A program made the translations under genes and the position numbers. A stretch of 64,000 nt of DNA from CAZNDN01 sp964571815 (GTDB taxonomy: Bacteria > Fibrobacterota > Chitinivibrionia > Chitinivibrionales > WJKA01). The first letter of the stretch is position 1. Every line of letters starts with the position of its first letter. Under the pieces are notes generated by a model. The model was not told the origin of the DNA. It did not search any database and saw only the letters and a program-made list of their open reading frames with translations. Shown piece by piece: positions 9,046 through 17,395 of this stretch. The stretch is from positions 10,768 through 74,767 of the forward strand of contig CAZNDN010000006.1 of NCBI GenBank assembly GCA_964571815.1, in the 5' to 3' direction.

Positions 9046-9366
9046 GGTGGATGAAGGATACTACCGATGTGGAAACCCGTGTCTCGTCGTTACCTCTCAA
9101 ATTAATATAAGAACTCATTACGAATCGGCGGAGCACCCCGCTGCAAGCACCGGCTCGCCGCCAGTCCCTGATCGAAGGGTTCGGCCCGGCTTTCCATCGT
9201 AGCCGACCGCGGCGATTCTCCGGCCCGGGGGCCTGTGGTTCGAAGATGCGGGCACTGAACGATCTCGTCAATCCGCATCGACCCCGGAATTCAGGCGGTT
9301 CGTCGGAGACGGGTTCCTGAGCACGCAATGGTTCCCTCGACCTCTGAGGTGGAATCCGTGGGGTCG
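9046..9366. other. Intergenic stretch without a gene
   Basis: About 320 bases between the end of the STAS gene and the start of the 76-aa ORF, both on the minus strand. An AT-rich patch near 9093-9115 could hold the minus-strand promoter for the 76-aa gene, but no convincing -35/-10 pair is visible. No hairpin plus T-run terminator is seen. Confidence 0.5.
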
Positions 9367-9984
9367 CTACGAAAGGTCCGGCTGGTGCTGATGTGTGTCG
9401 GCGGGGCCGGGAGATGAAAGGTATCTCCGGAAGGCGCTTTCGGTACCGAATATGGGCATGGCTCCATCGTGAAGAACACTCTGGAGCACACGTTCAACCT
9501 TCGCGGGAGGATCGAGAAATGCCGCACGACCGCCATGGGATAGTGCCTGCTCAGCGAACTTCATGAGTACCTCCGCCCCTGTTTCGTCAAGGTCCGCAAG
9601 GTCGGTGAGCTTCACGGCAAGACCCCTGCATGAGGGGCTTGGTGCAATTCGTTTGAGCTGGGATTCGAGGCTCTCTTGATTTGCCCGGGTGGCCGACCCG
9701 CTCAGGTCCAGAATCGTATAGCCCCCCCGCGGCACGACAAACAGGTCTACGTAGCCGGCCTCACCCGAGTCGGTTTTCTCTGCCCGGTCGGGGGAAGGCG
9801 GGGTCCCGTGCGGGGGCAGCGTCCCCGTCTTTCGGGAAGGGAACAGCTTCCGGACAATGTCCTGGACGGTTCTGAGCGGCAGGCCGAGCCCGGCGGCAAT
9901 GACGGCAACGCGTTTTCCCCTCACGGCGAGACGGTATATCCGCCGATAGATGTCGTCGGAGAGATCGGTCGATTTGGGTGTCAT
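9367..9984 (-). CDS. HTH plus STAS-domain protein (anti-sigma-factor-antagonist-like)
   Basis: A 205-residue protein. The N-terminus (about residues 10-45) resembles a helix-turn-helix, with 'VAVIAAGLGLPLRTVQDIV'. After a Pro-rich linker the C-terminal ~100 residues form a STAS domain: 'YTILDLSGSATRANQ', 'LAVKLTDLADLDETGAEVL' and a closing 'GGRAAFLDPP'. In SpoIIAA-type antagonists the phosphorylated residue is a Ser at the 'DSSG' position; here the motif reads 'DETG', so a Thr stands there. The ATG at 9984 has an AGGAAA element upstream; an in-frame start at 10038 would lie at the predicted transcription start and is rejected. It may act in partner switching, but no anti-sigma kinase is nearby. 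Confidence 0.72.
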   Translation of the reverse strand: MTPKSTDLSDDIYRRIYRLAVRGKRVAVIAAGLGLPLRTVQDIVRKLFPSRKTGTLPPHGTPPSPDRAEKTDSGEAGYVDLFVVPRGGYTILDLSGSATRANQESLESQLKRIAPSPSCRGLAVKLTDLADLDETGAEVLMKFAEQALSHGGRAAFLDPPAKVERVLQSVLHDGAMPIFGTESAFRRYLSSPGPADTHQHQPDLS

Positions 9985-10041
9985 TGGAACAAATTTTCCT
10001 GCCTGCGGACTGGTTTTGCGGTCAAGGCAATCCCCCATAAT

Positions 10042-10069
10042 ACTATACTTGACTGTGACCCGGTGTCAA
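10042..10069 (-). promoter_or_regulatory. Sigma70-type promoter for the HTH-STAS gene
   Basis: On the minus strand, TTGACA (10064-10069) and TATAGT (10042-10047) are separated by 16 bases. Transcription would begin near 10035 and leave a leader of about 50 bases before the ATG at 9984. Confidence 0.6.
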
Positions 10070-10109
10070 TACTGTCGGGAGTACGAAGACGGCTCGAAAC
10101 CGTTCTCGC

Positions 10110-10138
10110 TTGTCCTCGAGGTCATTAGAATGTATTTT
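10110..10138 (+). promoter_or_regulatory. Sigma70-type promoter for tRNA-Ala
   Basis: TTGTCC (10110-10115) and TATTTT (10133-10138) are spaced by 17 bases. The predicted start falls a few bases before the tRNA at 10152, as expected for a tRNA promoter. Confidence 0.55.
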
Positions 10139-10151
10139 TAGTTCTCGCAAA

Positions 10152-10224
10152 GGGGCTGTAGCTCAGTTGGGAGAGCGTGGCGTTCGCAATGCCAAGGCCA
10201 GGGGTTCGAGCCCCCTCAGCTCCA
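10152..10224 (+). tRNA. tRNA-Ala (anticodon CGC)
   Basis: A 73-base cloverleaf folds by hand. The 7-bp acceptor stem carries a G3:U70 wobble pair, the identity element of alanine tRNAs. There is a 4-bp D stem, a 5-bp anticodon stem with loop TTCGCAA (anticodon CGC) and a 5-bp T stem with loop TTCGAGC. The discriminator is A. CCA is not encoded; the gene runs into a T-tract (10225-10229) that may help end transcription. It reads GCG codons. Confidence 0.95.
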
Positions 10225-10337
10225 TTTTTCGTCTACCCCGGTCATACTCTCTTCCGTTCCCCGGGATTACGTTGGTTTCACTCTCGTAAGACGGTGCTCC
10301 CGGCGAAATATCGGGCTCTATCGCTCGTATACTGTGT

Positions 10338-12470
10338 ATGAAAAAGAACCCCTTTCCGCGGTGGCACCGGATCTGCATGTGGGGGGCGGCGTGGGCGGGC
10401 ATTCTGCTCGCTTCATCGGATTTCGCCAATTTCCGTTCTACCATATCGGTAAGAGATTTTGTCTTCAGTGGAGACAACGTGCTGGTCGCCACCAGCGGCG
10501 GTCTGTACTTTCATCACCCGGCTACCAACGGGGGGTGGTTGTTAACCGAGCCGGAAAAGCTTCCCGACCTGGCGTTGACCGGCGTCGCGGTGGATTCCGA
10601 CGGCAACATCTGGGCCGGCACGCAAAGCGGATACCTTTGTCGGCGTTCCCCACGCGGCGAGTGGACAACCTTTGAATCGTACTACGCCGCCGGTTGGGAC
10701 ATTACGGATATCTATCCTTTCAAGGAGTACCTCGTCATCTGCTCGTCGAAGGGTGTAAGCCTGTTCGATCGCAACGAGGAACGGGCGGTCAGGAATGCAA
10801 CCGGTTTCCAGGGGCTTGAATCTCCCGAGATGACCGTAGCGCTTGTGCATCGTGACACTCTCTACGTTGGAGGGGCCGACGGCGCCGCGTTTCTTGATAT
10901 ATCGGGCCGGAAACTCGACTCACTTAATTTTTACGACGGCTCGATCTGGCGAACGCGCCGCACCGAAGAGCCCGTTGTCTCTTTCGCGGTGCACAGGAAT
11001 ACCGCTCAGGCCGCGTCGGTGTTGCAGGCGCACAGGGGCACCTACGTTGTTTCAGCCGACAGCGCGACCGTATTTCTTGACGGGGTGCAGGCACTGACCT
11101 TGCCCAGCGAGATTCAAGCAGTAGAAACCGGGCCCGACGGTACCCTATGGTTCGGCACGGCCGAGCACTATTTCTACTCATGGAATGGAGTCGGAGATGC
11201 ACTGCAGCACCGTATCGAGGGGCTTACGTTCAACCTGGTAAAGAGTGTGCTGGCGGCGCGTGACGGGACAGTGTGGATTACACCGGGTTTTACCTACCGA
11301 AGCGATGTCGTTCCTCACATTCCCTGGTATCAGCGCATTACCGCTTACCGTGGAAACGGCCAATGGTCGCTGGAGAGCAACGGAAATCTGGGGACCTTTG
11401 GTCGGCACTTCCAGACGGTGCGTGAAGACAACAGCGGCAATATATGGATTCCTACCTACGGCTCGGGGGTGCATTTCCATTCCGCCGAGAGTGGGACATG
11501 GAGCATATTGCCGCTTGGGACCAACATCAGCACCAGTGCGGCGCAGGATTCATCGGGTTATTTCTGGATTGGAAATGGAGAGGCAAAGGCATATGAGCAA
11601 CCCGGCTGCTTGATATGCTACGATCCTCGTACGCAGCGGAAAGCCTTCTATTTCCCTCCGGGAGCCAACTACCTGAACCATATTTACTCCATTGCAGTCG
11701 ATTCGCGCGGGACTGTCCTGCTGGGAGGGCTGGATCGGGGATTCGTAGCCTTTGCCTACACCGGTTCACCTCTGCGCGGCGAAAGTGCGATCACGTACAA
11801 TAAAAACCGGTTCGGCGGCTTGAACATGGGTACCGTCCACGATATGGAAGCGTGGTCAAACGATTCAACCTGGATTGCGGCTGCTTCCGGCCTGTTCCTT
11901 CATCAATACCTCTCGTCCGATGCCGACGCAAGTGTCCTGACCGAGATCGAGGAGGTCCCGATGGGACTTACCTCTGTTGTCTCGGAATCAAATAACGTCC
12001 TGTGGCTGGGCAGCGCGGAGGGGTTGATCAGGTACGACGTTGCGGATCGTTCCAAGAGCATACTGACCGTCGAAGACGGTCTGCCGTCCAATGCGGTCAA
12101 TGACGTTTCAATCTCCAGGAGTGAAGGGGTGCTGTGGGTTGCCACGGGGGGCGGGCTCTCCAGAATGAAACTCGGGCATTCTTTTTCGCGGATAACCGAC
12201 AACACCGAGGCGTTGGTGTATCCAAATCCTTTTCGCCTTTCCCACCCGGATCACAAAAACGTGAGATTCGAACAACTTGTTCCTGAAAGCCGCGTGTATA
12301 TCTACGATCCGCGCGGTGTGCTGGTTGATGAGGCCGGTGTGGAATCGCGCAGCCGCTACGAATGGCGGTATGAGTGGAGTCCGCCGCGCCGGATAATTCC
12401 GGGAACCTATTTCTATATCATCCGAAGCGGCAACGATAGCCGTGTCGGCAAGCTCATGATTGTCCCCTGA
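10338..12470 (+). CDS. Secreted beta-propeller protein with C-terminal sorting-like domain
   Basis: A 710-residue protein with an N-terminal signal-type segment (about residues 10-27). Repeated propeller strands of the two-component-regulator-propeller type follow, for example 'VDSDGNIWAGTQSG', 'TGPDGTLWFGTA', 'DNSGNIWIPTYGSG' and 'SEGVLWVATGGG'. The last ~85 residues contain 'VYPNPFRLS', 'VYIYDPRGVLV' and a final 'GTYFYIIRSG...GKLMIV'. This matches FlgD-like/type IX secretion C-terminal domains common in FCB bacteria. It has no kinase domain. It is probably exported and may bind or sense surface glycan. It precedes a GT4 gene by 12 bases, suggesting co-transcription. Confidence 0.82.
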   Translation: MKKNPFPRWHRICMWGAAWAGILLASSDFANFRSTISVRDFVFSGDNVLVATSGGLYFHHPATNGGWLLTEPEKLPDLALTGVAVDSDGNIWAGTQSGYLCRRSPRGEWTTFESYYAAGWDITDIYPFKEYLVICSSKGVSLFDRNEERAVRNATGFQGLESPEMTVALVHRDTLYVGGADGAAFLDISGRKLDSLNFYDGSIWRTRRTEEPVVSFAVHRNTAQAASVLQAHRGTYVVSADSATVFLDGVQALTLPSEIQAVETGPDGTLWFGTAEHYFYSWNGVGDALQHRIEGLTFNLVKSVLAARDGTVWITPGFTYRSDVVPHIPWYQRITAYRGNGQWSLESNGNLGTFGRHFQTVREDNSGNIWIPTYGSGVHFHSAESGTWSILPLGTNISTSAAQDSSGYFWIGNGEAKAYEQPGCLICYDPRTQRKAFYFPPGANYLNHIYSIAVDSRGTVLLGGLDRGFVAFAYTGSPLRGESAITYNKNRFGGLNMGTVHDMEAWSNDSTWIAAASGLFLHQYLSSDADASVLTEIEEVPMGLTSVVSESNNVLWLGSAEGLIRYDVADRSKSILTVEDGLPSNAVNDVSISRSEGVLWVATGGGLSRMKLGHSFSRITDNTEALVYPNPFRLSHPDHKNVRFEQLVPESRVYIYDPRGVLVDEAGVESRSRYEWRYEWSPPRRIIPGTYFYIIRSGNDSRVGKLMIVP

Positions 12471-12482
12471 GGCAGCAGTACG

Positions 12483-13619
12483 ATGGGCGGTCCGGTTGTT
12501 GCGATTCCTCACTATTCCAATCCGGACGTTTTCCCACATATTACACGTTTTGCCTCTGCCCTTGCCGCGGCGGGAGCAAGGCCATGGGCCATCGGCTTCG
12601 GCTCCGCCTCCCACACGGACCATGCCACGGGGGCGTTTTTCCGCAAAGATCTGGTGTCTTTGCCCATGGAAGGGGGCTTCTTACATTTTTTTACATTTTT
12701 TCTCAAGGTGTTTCTTGTCCTTTGGCGTGAACACCCTGCCATTCTGCAGCCCATTGATACGCCGGCCCTGATTCCATGCCTGTTTCATTCGTTGCTGCGA
12801 AGGATTCCGCTGTACTACTTCACGCTCGAAGACACGCCTTCCATTTCATCTTTTGTGGGCCGACCGATCCGGCGACGAATCTGGACTCTGGCGGAGAGAG
12901 CGGGTATCGGTCGGGCCCGGGCCGTTGCCGTCGTAGCGGACATCGATGCGGAGGTCTACATGAAGCGGTACGGGATCCCTCGACCCCGGGTCGTCAGGAA
13001 TGTCCCTCGTCTTCGCCCGTTGAAATCCGACGATGAGCTTCTGTTGCGAAGGCGGTTCGGCTGGAGTCGCGAACAGAACGTGCTGATCTACCACGGCATA
13101 ATCGATAGTGGTCGAGGTATCGAAAACGCGTTTCCTTCACTGGCCCGGCACGAAGACTGGCGTCTGGCGATTGCCGGCGGCGGGTGCAGGGAAGGTGAGG
13201 TCATGAGTGAGGCGCGGCGGGCGGGGCTTGAAAAGCAGATCGGGCGCGTTGGCCGCTACCGATACGAAGACCTCGGATTGTGGTTGCAGGACGCCGATGT
13301 CGGGTTCATGGTCTTTGACAACGTTTCGCCGGGGGCCTATCAGGCCTTGCCCTGTAAGCTGTTTGAATGTGTGCACTCCTGTGTGCCGGTCGTGGCGAGT
13401 GATTTCCCCGAAATGCGTTCGTACATTACTTCAACCGGCGTTGGTCTGGTGGTTGATCCCCTCGACAGAGAAGCAATTGACGAAGCCCTCGTGCGGTTGC
13501 TCACCGATTCCGATCTCTATACGTCATGCAAGGCAGCCTGCGGGGAAGAGAGAAAGCGAACCAACTGGGAAGCGGAATCAAGCCGGTATCTATCGTTTCT
13601 GGGACTGGCGAGGCAATGA
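12483..13619 (+). CDS. Glycosyltransferase, family 4-like
   Basis: A 378-residue GT-B protein. The C-terminal half carries 'LIYHGIIDSGRGIENA', 'LAIAGGG', 'RVGRYRYEDLGLWLQDADVG' and 'ALPCKLFECVHSCVPVVASDFPEM', the donor-binding region of family 4 transferases. The N-terminal acceptor domain has a hydrophobic stretch around residues 63-82 that may touch the membrane. Its stop overlaps the flippase start as ATGA, so the two are coupled. It likely adds a sugar to the repeat unit of the polysaccharide made by this cluster. Confidence 0.87.
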   Translation: MGGPVVAIPHYSNPDVFPHITRFASALAAAGARPWAIGFGSASHTDHATGAFFRKDLVSLPMEGGFLHFFTFFLKVFLVLWREHPAILQPIDTPALIPCLFHSLLRRIPLYYFTLEDTPSISSFVGRPIRRRIWTLAERAGIGRARAVAVVADIDAEVYMKRYGIPRPRVVRNVPRLRPLKSDDELLLRRRFGWSREQNVLIYHGIIDSGRGIENAFPSLARHEDWRLAIAGGGCREGEVMSEARRAGLEKQIGRVGRYRYEDLGLWLQDADVGFMVFDNVSPGAYQALPCKLFECVHSCVPVVASDFPEMRSYITSTGVGLVVDPLDREAIDEALVRLLTDSDLYTSCKAACGEERKRTNWEAESSRYLSFLGLARQ

Positions 13620-14935
13620 GTACTTCCATCACCCGTTTTCAGGTAGCCGGCAATCTCGCGTGGTACGGCACCTCCATGGGTATCAATGCCGTGAGTCGCT
13701 TCGTGTGCCTGATGTTACTCTGGCGTTCTCTGGATTTTCGGGAAGAGCAAAACTACGCCCTGCTGCAAATCCTGGTCGGCTTCTTCCATGTGACTGCCGA
13801 TTTCGGCATCGAAAATGCGGTCGTCAGGTTTTCCCGTGAGATAGCCAATGCTCTCCAAACGGCTCTGAAGGCCGTAGGGCGAATTACGGTTCTGCTGCTC
13901 TTACCACTCTCATGCAGTGCAGGGATGTACTGGTTGCTTGCTCGAGGCGACTTCGGGGCCGCGGCAGCCTGTCTTGCCGGGTATGGGTATGCGGTATTCC
14001 AGATCATGGCTGCATTTCAGCGGGCAAAGGGTAACGCCCGTCACTATGCGGTATGGAACACCGGAAGAAATCTTCTGGTGACCGCCGCGATACTCGGCGG
14101 GTATTTCGGATCGGACGGAGACCTGAGCCTGACGTACTGGTTTCTGGTCCAGGGACTCGTTTCGCTCGGCGCGGCGCCGGCACTGTTCCTCTGCGAGGGC
14201 GGGGCGAAGGAGCTGAGGGAAGGAAACGCGGTGGAGTTGAAGGCATACGCCGCCTATGTCGTACCGGTGTTTTTCACCAACCTTCTCGTGTGGAGCGAAG
14301 GTTTCATTGACATTGCGTTTCTCAGCCACTACCATCCCCATACGCTCCCTCCGTATCGACTCATGCTGGACTATGCCGTTTTCTTTTCCTATTTCGGCCT
14401 GGTGATCAACAAGGCGTGGCCTGCTCTCTACTTTCGGATTTCGCGGCGAACAGGGGAAGCGTGGAAGGTTGACGACCAGGTGGTGCGGGCCCATTTCGGC
14501 GCCGGGCTTGCCGTGATCGGGATGGGTGCCGCGGCGGCCCCGGTGATGACGCTGCTTGCCGGCGAGGCTCGCTCCGAAGCCTCCCGGGGAGTGGTGGTTC
14601 TGATTCTTGCCGCCAACGCGCTGGGTGTACTTTTCTATATGATGAGGCCTTATCTGGAGTACACCCATGACACTCTGGGAATTCTCCTGGTATTCCTGGC
14701 AGCCGTTCTCGTGGACATCGGCGGCAACGCACTTCTTGTGCCGCCGTTTCAAATGCGGGGTGCGGCCCTTTCGGGACTGGCCACATTCCTGGTGATATTC
14801 TGGGGTATGCTGATTCGTACCCGGGCGCTCGGCAGCAAACGGAGAGTAGCAATGAAATGTGCCGTGCAGCAGGTTGTGTTCGGTGTGGCCGCTGCCGCCG
14901 TCGTCCTTCTTCAAGAGAGCTTCATGGGGGGGTGA
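13616..14935 (+). CDS. Polysaccharide flippase (Wzx/MATE-like membrane protein)
   Basis: A 439-residue protein with roughly 12 hydrophobic segments and few soluble loops. It opens 'NLAWYGTSMGINAVSRF' and contains an acidic/aromatic region near 'LLVWSEGFIDIAFLSHY', in the manner of polysaccharide biosynthesis flippases of the MOP superfamily. It probably moves lipid-linked oligosaccharide across the inner membrane. The ATG overlaps the stop of the GT4 gene (ATGA), and its own stop overlaps the next GT start (GTGA). No Wzy polymerase is recognisable beside it. Confidence 0.85.
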   Translation: MSTSITRFQVAGNLAWYGTSMGINAVSRFVCLMLLWRSLDFREEQNYALLQILVGFFHVTADFGIENAVVRFSREIANALQTALKAVGRITVLLLLPLSCSAGMYWLLARGDFGAAAACLAGYGYAVFQIMAAFQRAKGNARHYAVWNTGRNLLVTAAILGGYFGSDGDLSLTYWFLVQGLVSLGAAPALFLCEGGAKELREGNAVELKAYAAYVVPVFFTNLLVWSEGFIDIAFLSHYHPHTLPPYRLMLDYAVFFSYFGLVINKAWPALYFRISRRTGEAWKVDDQVVRAHFGAGLAVIGMGAAAAPVMTLLAGEARSEASRGVVVLILAANALGVLFYMMRPYLEYTHDTLGILLVFLAAVLVDIGGNALLVPPFQMRGAALSGLATFLVIFWGMLIRTRALGSKRRVAMKCAVQQVVFGVAAAAVVLLQESFMGG

Positions 14936-16131
14936 GGAAAATCGCTGACCGGGACACGCACTCGGTGCTTTTCGTGAACTACTCGCGTTTCGGCGATGGA
15001 AGCACGGTATCATTGTGGAGAATCGCCGAGTGGGTCGCACATCGGGGTCTGCGCGCGGGAATAGCCGGCGCGCCCAACCATTGGCTCCGGGAACGCCTTG
15101 TCGGGAGCACCGTGGCCTTTCATCCCGCCGATATCCCGATGCTTCGTAGATCCAGTTCTCCCGCCTACTATGCCATCTTCCTTCTTCGATTTCTGCGGGC
15201 AACATTGTCTATCTTCCGAATCATCCGGCGGGCGGAGTATCGGGTGATCCATGTGAATACGTCACCCAATCTCGCCGGAATTCTCGGTGCTCTGGCGGCC
15301 GGACGAAGTCCACTGTGGCATGTCCATGAATTGCGGATACAGTCACCGACGGCATTCAGACTGCTGCGGTTGTTTCCCCGTTTCCTTGCATCGGTAGTGA
15401 TATGCCCCTCACGAGCGGTTGCCGCGCAATTCCCCTCGCGCAAGAAGCTGCTTCTGCCCAACGTCGTGCCGGACCGATGGTTGGACCGGCCCTGCGAAAA
15501 TTTTCCAAATCTCCATGCTCGGCTGGGACTGGGCCGCGGCGGAACGATCATGCTGTGGGTTGGGGGAATTGCACCTCGGAAGGGGTTGGACCGTCTGCTG
15601 TCGGCCCTGGAATCGTGGCCGCAGGAGGAGTACCCGGCGGGATTGGCAATCGTGTGCGATGTTGCCGACAGATACCGGCCTCTGTTTACTGAATTGAATA
15701 GAAGTTCCGAGTGCTGCCGGTGTCCCGTACGTTTTTTTGAAAAGGTGACAGAGGTGAGGCCCTGGTACTGCGCGGCCGATCTTCTGGTGCAGACGTCACT
15801 GATGCCCGAGGCCTTCGGTCTTACCGTACTGGAGGGAATGGCCGGTGGGGCGAGCGTCGTGTGTCCCGCTTCGGGCGGCATGGCGGAATTCGTCAGACAC
15901 GGCATCTCCGCGCATGTGGTAGATCCCGGCGACCCCGCCGCCCTGAGAGAGGCGTTGATGCTGGTGGCTGGGAACAGGGCCTACGCGGCTCGTCTCGCCG
16001 AGGGAGGAAAGCGCACCGCCCGGCAATTCACGGCAAGCGCCGTTCTGCCGCGACTCCTCGAAGTCTACAAACAGATCGAGAGTGCTGAAGGTCGTAAAGG
16101 AGCACGATCAGGGAAGAAACTTCGCGGGTAG
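14932..16131 (+). CDS. Glycosyltransferase, family 4
   Basis: A 399-residue GT-B transferase. Visible signatures are 'FVNYSRFGDGSTVSLWRIAEW' (trimmed at the N-terminus), 'HVHELRIQ', 'LWVGGIAPRKGLDRLL' and 'MPEAFGLTVLEGMAGGASVV', the EX7E-type donor site of family 4. The GTG at 14932 overlaps the flippase stop as GTGA and gives an N-terminus that begins at the first strand. It is the third gene of a coupled GT4-flippase-GT4 set. It converges with the FemAB-like gene; the 131 bases between them hold only a small GGAGC-GAAA-GCTCC hairpin (16196-16209) without a T-run. Confidence 0.9.
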   Translation: MRKIADRDTHSVLFVNYSRFGDGSTVSLWRIAEWVAHRGLRAGIAGAPNHWLRERLVGSTVAFHPADIPMLRRSSSPAYYAIFLLRFLRATLSIFRIIRRAEYRVIHVNTSPNLAGILGALAAGRSPLWHVHELRIQSPTAFRLLRLFPRFLASVVICPSRAVAAQFPSRKKLLLPNVVPDRWLDRPCENFPNLHARLGLGRGGTIMLWVGGIAPRKGLDRLLSALESWPQEEYPAGLAIVCDVADRYRPLFTELNRSSECCRCPVRFFEKVTEVRPWYCAADLLVQTSLMPEAFGLTVLEGMAGGASVVCPASGGMAEFVRHGISAHVVDPGDPAALREALMLVAGNRAYAARLAEGGKRTARQFTASAVLPRLLEVYKQIESAEGRKGARSGKKLRG

Positions 16132-16262
16132 CCCCGTGCCGTTTCGTGTGTGTCGTCCCAACGATATCAGGCACAGGGGAGCGATCGGGCGGCAGGGAGC
16201 GAAAGCTCCGGAATCCCTTGTGATGTATCCGGCGGACGGAGTGATGCTCGGGGAACTTCGGC

Positions 16263-17231
16263 CTAAAATACGCGTCGATAGTAGGACTTGCGGGCACAGC
16301 CGGTCGAACCCATCGATTCCTTGAATTGAATGAGAGACCAGGACGGTTCCATGGGATCGGTGCTGAACGTGTCGGCCGAAACACCGTAGTCGAGGTACCT
16401 GAAGCCCTGTTCCCTGCTCCAGCGGATCGAATGCTCTATCAGGTAGTTGACCGCGAAGAGGTTTCGGTACTCGTACAGGTGCATGGTGTAGAAATTGAGT
16501 ATGCATCTCCTGTTCGCGCGGAACAACACCTCTCCTCCCACGGGCTCGTCGCCGTAGTACGCGAGAAACATGGTAATCATTCCCGGCAGCAGCCTGTCGA
16601 TCCGTTTGAGTTCCGCGAGCGTGTGGGTGGGGCGTGCCGAAAACTTCTTCTTGTTCTTAAGCAGAATGGGATAAAATGTGTCGAAATCATTTTCTTGAAC
16701 GATCCGAATGCCTTTGTTGATCGCCTTGTTGATTTTGTGTCGTGTGTTTCGGGACAGGCTCTCTTTTCCCGAGATCCGGGAGAAGTCGATGATGGATGAG
16801 TACAGAGAACTCAGTGTGACAAAATGGTTGTAATGAAGGCTGTAGTCAACCGCCTCGTTGAAAACATCGTGGTAAATCTGCATGGGGGGAGTGATGAATA
16901 TTTCCTTGATCATTCGTGAGGCACAGTAGCGAATCAGGGCCTTGACGATTTCATCGGCGGTCTCAATACCCAGAAAGGGGGGAACTACAAATCCCCCGAA
17001 ACTTGATCCCATGGGGCTGCGCAGCGTATCGCCCCTCAGTCCCGCCGGCAGCACGGCCACCAGGGTATCGCCCCGAAAGAACAGCAAGTGGTGAAAGTTG
17101 AATTTCCCCTTGCGGTGATAGGCAAGGAAATCGAGCCGGTGAAAGACGGTGCCGTTTGAGGATGCCTCGACAAATGCGTTCCACTCATCGAAAAACTCTT
17201 CGGTGTAGGCAACGACACGTATACCGCTCAT
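16263..17231 (-). CDS. FemAB/GNAT-like acyltransferase of polysaccharide loci
   Basis: A 322-residue protein. The first domain has 'WNAFVEASSNGTVFHRLDFLAYH', like the opening of FemAB-related and CelD-type acetyltransferases. The second domain shows 'RHKINKAINKGIRI' and 'MFLAYYGDEPVGGEVLFRANRR', a GNAT-like core, then 'GFRYLDYGVSADTF'. Proteins of this type are frequent in exopolysaccharide clusters and may transfer an acyl or aminoacyl group to the glycan or its carrier. Donor and acceptor are unknown. It lies 164 bases downstream of the GT39-like gene on the minus strand. Confidence 0.75.
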   Translation of the reverse strand: MSGIRVVAYTEEFFDEWNAFVEASSNGTVFHRLDFLAYHRKGKFNFHHLLFFRGDTLVAVLPAGLRGDTLRSPMGSSFGGFVVPPFLGIETADEIVKALIRYCASRMIKEIFITPPMQIYHDVFNEAVDYSLHYNHFVTLSSLYSSIIDFSRISGKESLSRNTRHKINKAINKGIRIVQENDFDTFYPILLKNKKKFSARPTHTLAELKRIDRLLPGMITMFLAYYGDEPVGGEVLFRANRRCILNFYTMHLYEYRNLFAVNYLIEHSIRWSREQGFRYLDYGVSADTFSTDPMEPSWSLIQFKESMGSTGCARKSYYRRVF

Positions 17232-17395
17232 TATCCACTGTCCTCGATAGTCGAGACCTTTTCAGGTGTATTCGGTAAGACCCGCACGCGCCGCACCTCG
17301 GAACGGGCCCTGAGTACCCGGTCTGATCCCACCCCTCAAAATAGTTCATGTATTCGAATCGGGATTACCACGTCCCGACAGGCTTTCGATCGGCA

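Noticed and set aside
10152..10224. tRNA as an integration site for a genomic island
   Set aside because: No integrase, no repeated tRNA 3' end and no change in gene style were seen around it.
13910..15205. Long antisense frame over the flippase and GT4 genes
   Set aside because: Two coupled sense genes with recognisable motifs cover it.
16196..16209. Rho-independent terminator between convergent genes
   Set aside because: The GGAGC-GAAA-GCTCC hairpin is short and has no T-run after it.
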